A DNA stretch of 51,882 nt from Desulfobacula sp. Its GTDB lineage: Bacteria > Desulfobacterota > Desulfobacteria > Desulfobacterales > Desulfobacteraceae. Position 1 is the first letter of the stretch, and every line of letters begins with the position of its first letter. The translations under genes were made by a program, and so were the position numbers. Location of the stretch: assembly GCA_028280105.1 (NCBI GenBank), contig JANQML010000373.1:1-51882 (forward strand), read 5' to 3'. A model generated the notes under the pieces. The model searched no databases, had not been told where the DNA came from, and saw only the letters and a program-made list of their open reading frames with translations. Positions 1 through 10,201 of the stretch are shown in pieces.

Positions 1-2
1 TC

Positions 3-956
3 GGTTTTCAGACCCTCACCGTAAAAATTCAGGACCCGCCCTTTACAGGCCAGGTCGTGACCGCCAGCAACAGTCTCAACGGACAGGTGGAACTGGAAAA
101 TCTTTTCAGGCCCGGTGACCGGATCATCGTCGCCCTCATCCTGGACAAAGACAACGGCATCGAAGATGTCAAAGCCGTTGATCTTTATCGGCAGGACAAT
201 CTCCTTATCCTTTTCGGGCTCTTTGTGGCAGCCTTGCTGATATATGCCGGCATCATCGGGGTAAAGGCCCTGATCTCCTTTATGGTGGCCATATTCATCA
301 TCTGGGAATTCCTGGTAAGGCAGATTCTGGCCGGACATCCGCCGCTGCTGACCACGGCACTCACCCTGACCCTGCTGTCAGCCGTCATCATCTTCATGGT
401 GGCAGGGTTTAACCGCAGGGGTCTCACCGCGTTTTTAGGCACCATCAGCGGCCTGGTCATCACCCTGATGGTGACCCTCTACTTCGGCAGCAGGGCCGGG
501 TTGTTCGGCATGACCCAGCCCTATGTCACGGCGCTTATCTTTTCCGGTTATTACGATCTGGACATCCGCCAGATCTTTTACTCCGCCATCATCCTCGGGG
601 CCTCGGGCGCCGCCATGGACATTGCCATGGATATTGCCGCGTCCATGGACGAAATCCGACTCAAGAAACCCGACATTACCCCGAGGGAACTCATCCGCTC
701 AGGATTCACCGTAGGCCGGCAGGTCATCGGCACCATGACCACCACCCTGCTCCTGGCATACTCCGGCGGTTACCTGACACTGCTCATGATCTTCAAGGTA
801 AAGGATCCCAGTTTCATGCGGATGATCAACCTGAAAATCGTATCCGCCGAGATCATGCGCACCCTGATCGGCAGCATCGGCCTTGTTATGGTGGCACCCA
901 TCACTGCACTTTTGGGCGGATTGATTATTCTGGGAATTTCAAAACAGAAAAAGTGA
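3..956 (+). CDS. YibE/F-like integral membrane protein, 5' end cut off by window edge
   Basis: The reading frame is open from base 3, so the GTG at 57 is probably internal and the true start lies left of the window. About 318 residues are visible. The first 55 or so are a soluble beta-rich stretch (GQV..NGQVELENLFRPGDRIIV). About eight hydrophobic segments follow, from LLILFGLFVAALLIYAGIIG onward. The conserved block around GASGAAMDIAMDIAASMDEI and the hydrophobic C-terminus ending in SKQKK are typical of the YibE/F family, whose biochemical role is not established. It stands alone on the plus strand and is convergent with the minus-strand genes after it. Family assignment is fairly secure; function is unknown. 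Confidence 0.8.
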   Translation, partial: GFQTLTVKIQDPPFTGQVVTASNSLNGQVELENLFRPGDRIIVALILDKDNGIEDVKAVDLYRQDNLLILFGLFVAALLIYAGIIGVKALISFMVAIFIIWEFLVRQILAGHPPLLTTALTLTLLSAVIIFMVAGFNRRGLTAFLGTISGLVITLMVTLYFGSRAGLFGMTQPYVTALIFSGYYDLDIRQIFYSAIILGASGAAMDIAMDIAASMDEIRLKKPDITPRELIRSGFTVGRQVIGTMTTTLLLAYSGGYLTLLMIFKVKDPSFMRMINLKIVSAEIMRTLIGSIGLVMVAPITALLGGLIILGISKQKK

Positions 957-1010
957 CCCGCCTATCACGGCCCGTATTTACCGTAGATACGACATGGTCC
1001 AGGGGGCATT

Positions 1011-1054
1011 AAAACAAAACCGCCTCATTTCTCATAGACCAGAGAACAAGGCGG
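1011..1054 (-). terminator. Rho-independent terminator of the minus-strand transcript
   Basis: Read on the minus strand, CCGCCTTGTTCTC (1054-1042) pairs with GAGAAATGAGGCGG (1033-1020), with two mismatches inside the stem. TTTTGTTTT (1019-1011) follows directly. It lies 18 bp past the stop of the small minus-strand gene and would end the acyl-CoA dehydrogenase/small-protein transcript. Confidence 0.8.
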
Positions 1055-1071
1055 CTGAAAATCACAAGTAT

Positions 1072-1239
1072 TTAGAGTTCTTTTGGTTTACAGACGTTCT
1101 CAGCCTTTGCAGCGCTGCGTCCACATCCTTCACAAAAGTGGGTGGCGGGTTTGATAAGGGTGATATAGGCCTTCGGATCCTTGACCTGAAGTTCGTCCTC
1201 TACATGCCCGCACAGGGTTTTTTGATTGTCATCACTCAT
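1072..1239 (-). CDS. Small cysteine-rich protein, 55 aa, unknown function
   Basis: ATG at 1239 is preceded at good spacing by GGAGGAG (1252-1246), an almost perfect ribosome binding site, and the frame ends with TAA at 1072-1074. The product starts MSDDNQKTLCGHVEDEL and contains CGH (10-12), CEGCG (36-40) and a Cys near residue 49. This Cys/His pattern could bind zinc or an iron-sulfur cluster. It is followed by a strong terminator and lies about 150 bp downstream of the acyl-CoA dehydrogenase on the same strand, so it may be expressed from that transcript. A TTGACA at 1363-1358 could also be part of its own promoter, but the -10 is poor. I do not recognise a family. Confidence 0.7.
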   Translation of the reverse strand: MSDDNQKTLCGHVEDELQVKDPKAYITLIKPATHFCEGCGRSAAKAENVCKPKEL

Positions 1240-1390
1240 GACTTACTCCTCCCAGTCTTTTATTACAAAGACTTTTTTGTTGTGCCGCTTAACTCATTTA
1301 AAGATTCGTTCTTTATCATTACGGCGTATAATGCAAAACTAAACATGGGCAGGCACATGTCAAGCAAACCGTCTTTCACAACAAACGTGA

Positions 1391-3247
1391 CTATACGGCA
1401 CCAAAGGCGGCTTCGGGAATATCAACAACGGCTTTACCCCCGTTGCCGATGGCATCCAACCGTCCCATGGTCACGGGGAGGATGGTCTGGATGAAATAGT
1501 CACAGGATTTTAACTGGCCTTCATAAAAAGCCGCATTTTTATTTTTATTGATCTTCTCAACCCGTGACGCGTCATCCAAACCGTGCACCAGTTTTTCAAG
1601 GGCCGGTGCAGCAACGGTTGCCCGCCAGAGCAGCATCCACCCCATGATCACATCCCCCATGGGTTCGAGGAACGGAGAGGCGTGACTAAAGGCGGTCTTA
1701 AAATCAGGGGACATGGCCTGCATGCCGATCTGCATGGCCACCTCCGCAAGCCGGTCCAGGGCTGTTTCAAGCCGGCGGGCGGATTCTTCCAGTCCCTGGG
1801 TTTCTTTGGCCCTGGCAATCGATTGTTTCACTTCATTGATGAAATTCATAAACACCGCACCTTTCTCCATCCCCATTTTGCGGCCGAGCAGATCCATGGC
1901 CTGAATCCCGTTGGTCCCTTCATAAATGGAATTGATTTTTGAATCCCGCAACAGCCGCTCAACCGGATAATCATTGGTATACCCGTAACCGCCGTATACC
2001 TGCATGGCCAGGACCGTGCACTCAAATCCGCGGTCAGTGCAATAGGATTTTATAACCGGTGTCAAAAGATCAATCAGTTGTTTGTAATAGGTCCGGTCCT
2101 CAGGGGTCTGGGCGGTATCTTCCTTGTCAAACAGATTGGCGGTATAATAGACAAAACTGCGCATCCCCTCCACATGGCATTTCATCCACATCAGCATTCG
2201 GCGGACATCCGGATGGCGGATGATGGGGACGGATTCGGCGTCTTTGTCGAACATCTGCTCAAGGTCCCGCCCCTGGATCCGTTCCCGGGCATAGTCGAGA
2301 GCCGACAAATAGGCACAGGACGCATTGCCCAGCCCAATGGCACCGATTCCAAGCCGCGCTTCATTCATCATGTGGAACATGACTTTCATGCCCTTGTTTT
2401 CTTCTCCCAGGAGAACCCCTCTGCATTTTCCTTTGGCACCGAATGCCATCTGGCAGGTCGGGCTGCCGTGGAGACCCATCTTTTCTTCAATCCCGGTGCA
2501 GACAACGTCATTGGCTTCTCCCAGGCTGCCGTCATCATTCACCCAGATCTTCGGGACAAGAAAAAGGGAGATCCCCTTGGTTCCGGCAGGGGCTCTCTCA
2601 ATCCGGGCAAGGACGGGATGGATGATATTTTCCGTCAGGCCGTGATCCCCGCAGGTAATGAATATTTTGTTCCCGGTGATCGAATAGGTGCCGTCCTCAT
2701 TTTTAACGGCCGTGGTGGTCAGCGCACCTAGATCCGAACCGGCTTCGGCTTCGGTGAGGACCATGGTGCCCCCCCATATGCCGGCGTACATCTTTTTCAT
2801 GTAACGCTCTTTTTGCTCATCCGTACCGAAAATCTCGATCATTTTTGCAGCGCCGTGGGCGCATCCGCCAAATGCCAGAAAGGAAAAACCAGGCCCGCCA
2901 AAATAATCCGTGACCGCCTGGGCAACGGTATGGGGCAGGCCCTGCCCCCCGATTTCAGGATCTTCGGTCAAAGCGATCCATTCCCCTTCTTTCATCAGTT
3001 CATAGGGACGTTTGTAACATTCCGGCACAATGACCTGGTTATCTTCGAATCGAATGCCGACCCGATCGCCCTCTTCATTGGCGGGTAAAATCTCCTTAAT
3101 GGCCAGTTTCCTGGCCTCGGTAACGATCATATCAAACATTTTGCGGTTCATGTCCGAATACCGCTCATGGGTTAACAGGTTTTGGGTTTCAAATTGTTCA
3201 TAAAGGACAAAATCCACATCCCGTCTGTCTGCAATCTGCTGTGCCAT
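1391..3247 (-). CDS. Acyl-CoA dehydrogenase, long (about 600-aa) type
   Basis: Flavoprotein that oxidises an acyl-CoA to the 2-enoyl-CoA, passing electrons to an electron-transfer flavoprotein. At 618 residues it belongs to the long subgroup that includes DmdC and related enzymes, with a C-terminal extension beyond the 380-residue core. Visible features: an N-terminal helical domain to about 160; the FAD/substrate motif TEAEAGSDLG at 165-174; a beta domain with ITGNKIFIT around 190-198; and YEGTNGIQA at 442-450, where Glu443 fits the catalytic base. The ATG start has AAGGA 8 nt upstream. It follows the sigma-54 activator at 3450-4991 on the same strand, with a probable -24/-12 promoter between them, so it may be that activator's target. 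The substrate cannot be read from sequence; DmdC-like methylthio-acyl-CoA activity is one possibility. Confidence 0.93.
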   Translation of the reverse strand: MAQQIADRRDVDFVLYEQFETQNLLTHERYSDMNRKMFDMIVTEARKLAIKEILPANEEGDRVGIRFEDNQVIVPECYKRPYELMKEGEWIALTEDPEIGGQGLPHTVAQAVTDYFGGPGFSFLAFGGCAHGAAKMIEIFGTDEQKERYMKKMYAGIWGGTMVLTEAEAGSDLGALTTTAVKNEDGTYSITGNKIFITCGDHGLTENIIHPVLARIERAPAGTKGISLFLVPKIWVNDDGSLGEANDVVCTGIEEKMGLHGSPTCQMAFGAKGKCRGVLLGEENKGMKVMFHMMNEARLGIGAIGLGNASCAYLSALDYARERIQGRDLEQMFDKDAESVPIIRHPDVRRMLMWMKCHVEGMRSFVYYTANLFDKEDTAQTPEDRTYYKQLIDLLTPVIKSYCTDRGFECTVLAMQVYGGYGYTNDYPVERLLRDSKINSIYEGTNGIQAMDLLGRKMGMEKGAVFMNFINEVKQSIARAKETQGLEESARRLETALDRLAEVAMQIGMQAMSPDFKTAFSHASPFLEPMGDVIMGWMLLWRATVAAPALEKLVHGLDDASRVEKINKNKNAAFYEGQLKSCDYFIQTILPVTMGRLDAIGNGGKAVVDIPEAAFGAV

Positions 3248-3301
3248 TATTTATTTCCTTTTTATAGTCTATGTTATTTAAATCATATGGATCAGAATGA
3301 T

Positions 3302-3316
3302 GCATGTTTTAAGCCA
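3302..3316 (-). promoter_or_regulatory. Probable sigma-54 (-24/-12) promoter of the acyl-CoA dehydrogenase
   Basis: The minus strand reads TGGCTTAAAACATGC, with GG (3315-3314) and GC (3303-3302) exactly 10 bases apart, as sigma-54 requires. TGGC and TGC match the consensus; the bases after TGGC do not. The predicted transcript start is about 45 nt before the ATG at 3247. Confidence 0.55.
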
Positions 3317-3410
3317 GAACTGAAAACACTTGGAATACAGGGAGTTAACCTTATTAAGAACGCAGTGAATGTGATATTTGGAACAATCCGATGCTTTACT
3401 TAACATCAGA

Positions 3411-3424
3411 TGTCAAATTTGACA
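3411..3424. promoter_or_regulatory. Perfect 14-bp palindrome, candidate activator binding site
   Basis: TGTCAAATTTGACA is its own reverse complement. It lies about 95 bp upstream of the predicted -24 element of the acyl-CoA dehydrogenase promoter, a usual distance for an enhancer bound by a sigma-54 activator, and just past the 3' end of such an activator gene. Assignment to that activator is inference. Confidence 0.5.
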
Positions 3425-3449
3425 CTTTACAAAAATGAAAAACAGGCCG

Positions 3450-4991
<1,542 letters not shown>

Positions 4992-5032
4992 TCTATTCTC
5001 CTGAAAACAGAAACAATCAAATTGAAAATACC

Positions 5033-5049
5033 GTATTTGATATAAATAC
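5033..5049. promoter_or_regulatory. Short AT-rich inverted repeat upstream of the activator gene
   Basis: GTATTT (5033-5038) and AAATAC (5044-5049) flank a 5-nt centre, about 42 bp upstream of the activator start at 4991. It could be an operator for autoregulation. The repeat is short and AT-rich, so chance is a real alternative. Confidence 0.25.
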
Positions 5050-5277
5050 CAAATACAACATTAAAATTTTTCTTATCTTTTGGACAGACCGTTCAACAAG
5101 TGGCACCTGCCTGATTTGATTTGTAATACTAAACAATTATCCGTTTTTTTGATTTGAATACAGATGGCCGTGCTCTCTGTATTCCGGTCTATTTTTTTTA
5201 CACCGGAGACTGTCTTTTGTCTTAAAAACCGAGTATAAAGACCCCATATATTTTTTACTCTTAATTAAGGAAGACAA

Positions 5278-6999
5278 ATGGATCTTTGGTCGATACTAAT
5301 GGAATTGGTTCTGCTCTTCGGCTTTGCATTTATATTCGGCAGCCTGGCACAGAGATTGAAACAAAGCCCCATCCTCGGATACATACTGGCCGGCATGGTG
5401 GTGGGGCCGATGATGGTCAATGAGGACATGGTCAATCAAATGGCCGAGCTGGGGGTCTCATTGCTTTTGTTTTCAATCGGACTTGAATTTTCATTTCAGC
5501 AATTAAAACGCATGGGCCGGATGGCATTTGGCGGAGGCAGTTCCCAGGTATTGGGTACATTGGGAATCGTCGCCCTTTCCATGACGATATTTTTCAGTCT
5601 TCCCAAGGCCATTGCCATAGGCGCTCTTGTGGCTTTAAGTTCCACCACCATTGTGTTGAGAGTCCTGGTGGACAAGGCGGCCATGGAATCCATCCACGGC
5701 CGGACCAGCCTGGGGATACTATTGTTCCAGGATATGGCCATCGTTCCCCTGGTGTTGCTGATCAGTCTTTTATCTCCGTCCGGCGGAGACATCGGTATCG
5801 GAATGCACATGATAAAACTGCTGGCCTCTGTGGCCGGCCTGGTTTTAGTCCTTTATATTCTCCTGTATCATCTTATCCCGCGATTATTGTCCTCTGGCCA
5901 GCTCTTTGCCAACCGTGAACTGACGGTTCTTTTTGCCATCTCCACCGGGCTGGGGGCGACCTGGGCGTCTCATTGGGCAGGAATCTCCCCGGCCCTTGGT
6001 GCTTTTGTCGCCGGAATGCTTTTGGGAGAATCACCGTTTGCCACCCAGGTCCGGGCAGATATCGGATCGCTTAGAACAATGATGGTAACCCTGTTCTTTG
6101 CCTCTGTGGGAATGTTTATCAAACCGGTCTGGTTTTTAAGTCATCTTCACTATATTCTGCCGCTGGCCCTGGTGATCTTTCTCGTTAAAGCGGCCATTAT
6201 CTATTGGGTCACCCGAATTTTTGGCCTGGACCGGCGCCATGCCCTTGCCACCGGCATCACCCTGGCACAGATCGGTGAATTCTCCGTGGTACTGGCAAAG
6301 GCCGCCAGGGAAGGGAACCTGATCGGACTCACAGACATGGATCTGATTGTCTCTGTGACAGTGGTGCTCATGCTGGCAACCCCTTACATGGTGGCCTGGG
6401 CCCTTCCGTTGAGCGATTGGCTGCTGAATCTGTTTTCAAAACCCGACATTAAAGACACATCCCAGGAAGAAGCATCTTCGGGTTCGGATAACCGCCGGGT
6501 GGTGGTGGTTGGATTCGGTCCTGCGGGCCGTCATGTGGTGAATACCCTGAAGACAAAAGCGTTTAAACCGGTGGTCATTGATGTCAACCCCGCAAGCCGG
6601 AAATTTGCCGATCAGGAAGGCATCGAAATTCACCTGGGGGATGCAACCCAGGAAGAAGTGCTTAACCATGCCGGAATCGGCGCGGCAAGCCTGGCGGTCA
6701 TCACCGCTCCGGATCCCCAGGTATCGGCTCAGACAATTGAAACGATCCGTCAATTAAACCCCGACATCTCTTTAGTGGCCCGGAACCGGTACAACAGACA
6801 TCACAAAGATCTGGCAGATGCCGGTGCAACCTTTGTGGTGGATGAAGAGACCACAGTGGGGGAAGTGCTCAGCCAAAAAATTAACGACTGTCTTTCGGAT
6901 GAAGATTGCACCCTGCTGGCCTGCCGGCTTTCCGGTCAAAAAATAGAAGATTATGAAGACCCGAGACCGGTTGAAGGGCCCGAAGGCAAGGCAGAATAA
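5278..6999 (+). CDS. Kef-type monovalent cation/proton antiporter (CPA2) with cytosolic NAD-binding domain
   Basis: 573-residue inner membrane protein of the CPA2/KefB-YbaL type, expected to exchange K+ or Na+ for H+. Residues 1-385 form about 12 membrane helices and hold family motifs such as SPILGYILAGMVVGP, GLEFSFQQLKRMG, ALSSTTIVLRVL, LLFQDMAIVPLVLL, and GAFVAGMLLGES. From about 404 an RCK/TrkA-N Rossmann domain begins with VVVVGFGPAGRHV (GxGxxG variant), with IDVNP at the end of the second strand and HLGDAT following. The tail ends in an acidic, proline-rich stretch. The start has GGAAG just upstream. It stands alone on the plus strand, divergent from the activator and convergent with the ABC importer. 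The ion specificity cannot be told. Confidence 0.92.
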   Translation: MDLWSILMELVLLFGFAFIFGSLAQRLKQSPILGYILAGMVVGPMMVNEDMVNQMAELGVSLLLFSIGLEFSFQQLKRMGRMAFGGGSSQVLGTLGIVALSMTIFFSLPKAIAIGALVALSSTTIVLRVLVDKAAMESIHGRTSLGILLFQDMAIVPLVLLISLLSPSGGDIGIGMHMIKLLASVAGLVLVLYILLYHLIPRLLSSGQLFANRELTVLFAISTGLGATWASHWAGISPALGAFVAGMLLGESPFATQVRADIGSLRTMMVTLFFASVGMFIKPVWFLSHLHYILPLALVIFLVKAAIIYWVTRIFGLDRRHALATGITLAQIGEFSVVLAKAAREGNLIGLTDMDLIVSVTVVLMLATPYMVAWALPLSDWLLNLFSKPDIKDTSQEEASSGSDNRRVVVVGFGPAGRHVVNTLKTKAFKPVVIDVNPASRKFADQEGIEIHLGDATQEEVLNHAGIGAASLAVITAPDPQVSAQTIETIRQLNPDISLVARNRYNRHHKDLADAGATFVVDEETTVGEVLSQKINDCLSDEDCTLLACRLSGQKIEDYEDPRPVEGPEGKAE

Positions 7000-7009
7000 A
7001 ACAGGGGCG

Positions 7010-7048
7010 GCCGGGTCGAATGTCGGATACAGGCGATTTCGGCCCGGC
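7010..7048. terminator. Hairpin between convergent genes, probable terminator
   Basis: GCCGGGTCGAA (7010-7020) pairs with TTCGGCCCGGC (7038-7048) across a 17-nt loop, with one G-U pair. It follows the antiporter stop directly and faces the convergent permease gene. There is no clear T-run, so efficient intrinsic termination is not certain. Confidence 0.45.
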
Positions 7049-7122
7049 AAAGGTTAGGATCGCCCGGGCACATTCTTTATATCATCATCCTTCTTACCAC
7101 GGCCGCCGGATACGGCGAAAGT

Positions 7123-8070
7123 CTACTTTCGGAAGGTGGCGTAAATGGAGACGGCAAGAATGATAATAATGCCGTACACCATGCGGGTCCAGAGACCGGA
7201 TATGCCCGAACTGATAATACCGGCTTCAATGATTCCCACGATGACTGCGCCGATAAAAGAGCCGTAAATGGTGCCCTTACCTCCGAAAACAGAGGTGCCG
7301 CCAACAAAGACCGAAGCAAAGACCAGCAGCATATATCCTTCCCCCTGTGTCGGCCACCAGCTTGCCATTTCCATGCAGAGCAACACCCCTGCAAAGGAAC
7401 TGAAAAATCCCATAAGACAGAAAACGCCGATCTTTGTTCTCCCCACCCGGATTCCCATTGCCTTTGCAGCCTCTGCATTGTCGCCGGTGAAGCGGATATT
7501 ATCCCCAAAGGGATATCGATTCACCAACAGCCATAGAACCGCTACAACCAGAAGCATCCAGACCGACTGGGCAGGAATTACCCCTGAAATTCTTCCCACA
7601 AACAGGTTGTGAAGTTGCGTATCCCTCAGGTCGACCAGGCTTTTGGCAAGACCTCCCGAGGCCAGCACCGTTATACCCCGCCAGAAGAACTGGGTGCCAA
7701 TGGTTGCGATAATTGAAGGCACCCCCACTTTGACCACAAGCACACCGTTTATGAATCCGGATAAAAGTCCTGTCAACAGGGCTGCTGTCACGGCCAAACC
7801 AACAGAACCGGTTTCAAGATAAAGACCGGCAAATACAAACCCGCCCGTGGCCATCACGGCGGGAAAGGAAAGATCAATCTCTCCGGAAATGATAACAGGG
7901 GTGATGGCCAGAGCCAGGATCGCGGTAAAAGGGATGGTTGACATATAGGCGATATAGATCCTGGAGGATAGAAAGGTGGCCGGTGCAAGGCAGATAAACA
8001 GCCCCAGCAGGAAGACCAGAATCAGCGTGATAAAAAGCTGCAGCCGGTATTTAAAGTAGAAGGCCGTCAC
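7123..8070 (-). CDS. Sugar-type ABC importer, membrane permease (RbsC family)
   Basis: 315-residue inner membrane permease of the ribose/branched-chain (BPD_transp_2) family with about nine hydrophobic segments. Conserved pieces include ALAITPVIISGEIDLS near residue 60 (helix preceding the ATPase contact), LVVKVGVPSIIATIGTQ, and GGTSVFGGKGTIYGSFIGA near the C-terminus. The start codon overlaps the ATPase stop by 4 bp (8067-8070), so the two are translationally coupled. It is the third gene of a minus-strand operon: binding protein, ATPase, permease. It presumably pairs as a homodimer. The substrate is probably a sugar or related small molecule. Confidence 0.92.
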   Translation of the reverse strand: MTAFYFKYRLQLFITLILVFLLGLFICLAPATFLSSRIYIAYMSTIPFTAILALAITPVIISGEIDLSFPAVMATGGFVFAGLYLETGSVGLAVTAALLTGLLSGFINGVLVVKVGVPSIIATIGTQFFWRGITVLASGGLAKSLVDLRDTQLHNLFVGRISGVIPAQSVWMLLVVAVLWLLVNRYPFGDNIRFTGDNAEAAKAMGIRVGRTKIGVFCLMGFFSSFAGVLLCMEMASWWPTQGEGYMLLVFASVFVGGTSVFGGKGTIYGSFIGAVIVGIIEAGIISSGISGLWTRMVYGIIIILAVSIYATFRK

Positions 8071-8822
8071 GGGGTGGTACCGGCAATTTTCATGAGTATA
8101 CGGGTCAGGTCATCAAGTTGGACGTCGGATTTCATGATATGGTTGATAATACGCCCGCGGTCCATGAGCACAAAACGGTCTGACACATCATAAATCTGCT
8201 GAAGGTTATGGGAAATAATGATCACCGCCTTTTTTGCCTGCTTGAGCCGGCGGATAAATTTCAACACCTTCTGGACTTCATTGATGGCAAGGGCATTGAA
8301 CGGCTCGTCCAGTATGACAATATCAGAGTCAAAATAAACAGCCCGCCCAATGGCAAGGCCCTGCCGTTCTCCACCGGAAAGTTTGGAGACAGGGCTGTCC
8401 GGATGGATACCGACACCGGTCAGCCCCATAAAATCCTTGAGAACAGCCATTGCAGACTGTTTCTCTTCCCGGTGTTTTATCATCCCAAGACGATTGGTCC
8501 TGTGGCGCCCCATGAAAAGGTTCCGCCAGATCGGCTGCTGATCACCGAGTGCCCGTCTCTGGTGCACGGTTTCAATACCGAAAGACCTTGCCCGGGAAAC
8601 GGAATAGCGCCTTAAATCCATTTCGTATTCTTTAATTACCAGGCGCCCACTGTCGGCTCTGAGGACGCCGGCGATAATGCTGACCAGGGTGGACTTTCCG
8701 GCGCCGTTGTCTCCGATAAGCCCGACCACCTCATTGGGGTGAAGCTCCAGGCAGATATCCTCAAGCGCCGTTATCCGGCCAAAGGTCTTTGTAATATGTT
8801 CAAGCCTTATCAGCGGTTTCAC
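8067..8822 (-). CDS. Sugar-type ABC importer, single-domain ATPase
   Basis: 251-residue ABC ATPase that would energise the permease at 7123-8070. Walker A GDNGAGKST 37-45, Q-loop around Gln88, signature LSGGE 148-152, Walker B DIVILDEP 167-174 and switch His205 are all present. RbsA-type ATPases usually carry two fused nucleotide-binding domains (about 500 residues). This one has a single domain, as in FrcA-type fructose importers, so it must dimerise. It begins 18 bp after the binding protein gene and overlaps the permease start, so all three are probably one transcription unit. Confidence 0.92.
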   Translation of the reverse strand: MKPLIRLEHITKTFGRITALEDICLELHPNEVVGLIGDNGAGKSTLVSIIAGVLRADSGRLVIKEYEMDLRRYSVSRARSFGIETVHQRRALGDQQPIWRNLFMGRHRTNRLGMIKHREEKQSAMAVLKDFMGLTGVGIHPDSPVSKLSGGERQGLAIGRAVYFDSDIVILDEPFNALAINEVQKVLKFIRRLKQAKKAVIIISHNLQQIYDVSDRFVLMDRGRIINHIMKSDVQLDDLTRILMKIAGTTP

Positions 8823-8840
8823 GGAACAGCCTTGTCATAA

Positions 8841-9824
8841 TCAGCGCAGTCCCTGTTTGGCCAGGGGCTCGATCACAGAGAGGTTGGTTTGATCGATAAA
8901 CCCGCCGCCGGTATCAATGTTCAGACCGGAAAATCCGTATTTTTCGGTCAGGGCAATCTGGAGCACGCTGAAATAACCGAGAAGAAACGGCTGGGCATCA
9001 CCCACAAGATCCACATATCCATCTTTGATCGCCGCTGCTGTCGCAGGACTGAGACTGAAACCGGCTACATTGATCTGATCAGGTCCCACCCCTGCAGCCC
9101 GAAGAAAATTTCCCATCTGGGCTGTCAGAGCGCCGTGGTCCACGATCATCAAACGACAGTCAGGATGGGAAGAGATATAACCTGTCAGAACCGGTGTTCC
9201 CAGGGACGGGTCTTTATCGATTTCAGGAGAGATTTCCAGATAATCGACGATCACCCCTTTTTCCTCAAGAACTTCAATGATACCGACAGCACGCCGCCCT
9301 CTTGTGGGAAGCCGTTTCAACCCCCAGACAAAGGCGCGGTCATCCTTTTTCATGCCGTATCGGCGGATCGTCTCCTTTGCCATTGCCCTTCCCTGGAGAT
9401 AATTATCCGGCCCGATATATCCGAACCCATGGGGCTGGTATTTTGCGTGGTTCAGGGGCAGAGGCGTATCAATACTGGTCACAATGATGCCGCCGGCACG
9501 AGCCTCCTCAATAAACGGGCCAAACGCCTGGTCGCCCGGATGCCCCATGATAACGATACCGGTGGGCTTTGATGCCAGGGCTTTTTTGAAATTCGCAATC
9601 ATTTTTTCTGACTGCCAGTCCGAGTAAAGGAAAGTGATCTCCGCACCAATATCCCGGGCAGCTGTTTTGGCGCCGTTATAAACAATGGTGTTATACGTTC
9701 CGCCGACAGGGCCACCGGTATCAAACCAGATCCTTATACCCTCACCGGTTTGTTTTGCAGGATTTGCCATGGCAATCGCACAAAACAGGGCAACCAAAAC
9801 CAATGCTGTTAAACTTTTCTTCAT
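8841..9824 (-). CDS. Sugar-type ABC importer, periplasmic binding protein
   Basis: 327-residue type-1 periplasmic binding protein. A signal peptide spans residues 1-20 (MKKSLTALVLVALFCAIAMA, cleavage after AMA). The mature part has the ribose-binding fold pattern: alternating strands and helices with IVIMGHPGDQAFGPFIEEAR around residue 95 and IIVTSIDTPLP around 113. C-terminal GFSLSPATAAAIKDGYVDLVGDAQPFLLGYF fits the family's substrate-cleft segment. It is the first gene of the importer operon. The start has AAAGGA upstream. The ligand is unknown. Confidence 0.9.
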   Translation of the reverse strand: MKKSLTALVLVALFCAIAMANPAKQTGEGIRIWFDTGGPVGGTYNTIVYNGAKTAARDIGAEITFLYSDWQSEKMIANFKKALASKPTGIVIMGHPGDQAFGPFIEEARAGGIIVTSIDTPLPLNHAKYQPHGFGYIGPDNYLQGRAMAKETIRRYGMKKDDRAFVWGLKRLPTRGRRAVGIIEVLEEKGVIVDYLEISPEIDKDPSLGTPVLTGYISSHPDCRLMIVDHGALTAQMGNFLRAAGVGPDQINVAGFSLSPATAAAIKDGYVDLVGDAQPFLLGYFSVLQIALTEKYGFSGLNIDTGGGFIDQTNLSVIEPLAKQGLR

Positions 9825-10086
9825 TTTACTTTTTTTCCTTTCTCTGATGTAGATAATATCAGTTTCTTTGCCTGACCGATTGGATTAAAACCGGTCTCTG
9901 CCTCTCTTGTCTCCCTGATAATACCGTTCTCTAAAACCGCACATTCCATGGATCTGGAGCCGATATCCATTTTGATTGGGATAAAACGGATCAAGACTAA
10001 TTGCCGGGGATCAAATAAGCAAATTGATTGTTCTGATGACAGACCGGGAATTTATAGAATAAAAGTATAACGAGTCTTATTTAGAG

Positions 10087-10156
10087 GTGTATCATTCATA
10101 CGCCGCAGGGAGGAACGACCGCAGGCAACGCAGCAGGCGGGACCGTATGGTGGATC
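10087..10156. other. GC-rich imperfect inverted repeat, candidate structured leader or dispersed repeat
   Basis: In an AT-rich gap, ATCATTCATACG and CGTATGGTGGAT form the outer arms around a purine-rich core containing CCGCAGG and GCAGGCGG, so the segment can fold. It does not match c-di-GMP riboswitch cores that I know. It could be a dispersed extragenic repeat. Confidence 0.3.
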
Positions 10157-10172
10157 AGGGCCAGGATGGCAT

Positions 10173-10201
10173 TTGACAGCCGGGAATAATTCTGTAAGAA
10201 T
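10173..10201 (+). promoter_or_regulatory. Candidate sigma-70 promoter for the GGDEF-EAL gene
   Basis: TTGACA (10173-10178) is a perfect -35. After a 17-nt spacer, AAGAAT (10196-10201) gives a 4-of-6 match to the -10 element. It lies about 50 bp upstream of the ATG at 10250. Confidence 0.45.

Noticed and set aside
994..1494. Plus-strand frame of 166 codons
   Set aside because: It overlaps the small minus-strand gene, its terminator and the 3' end of the acyl-CoA dehydrogenase.
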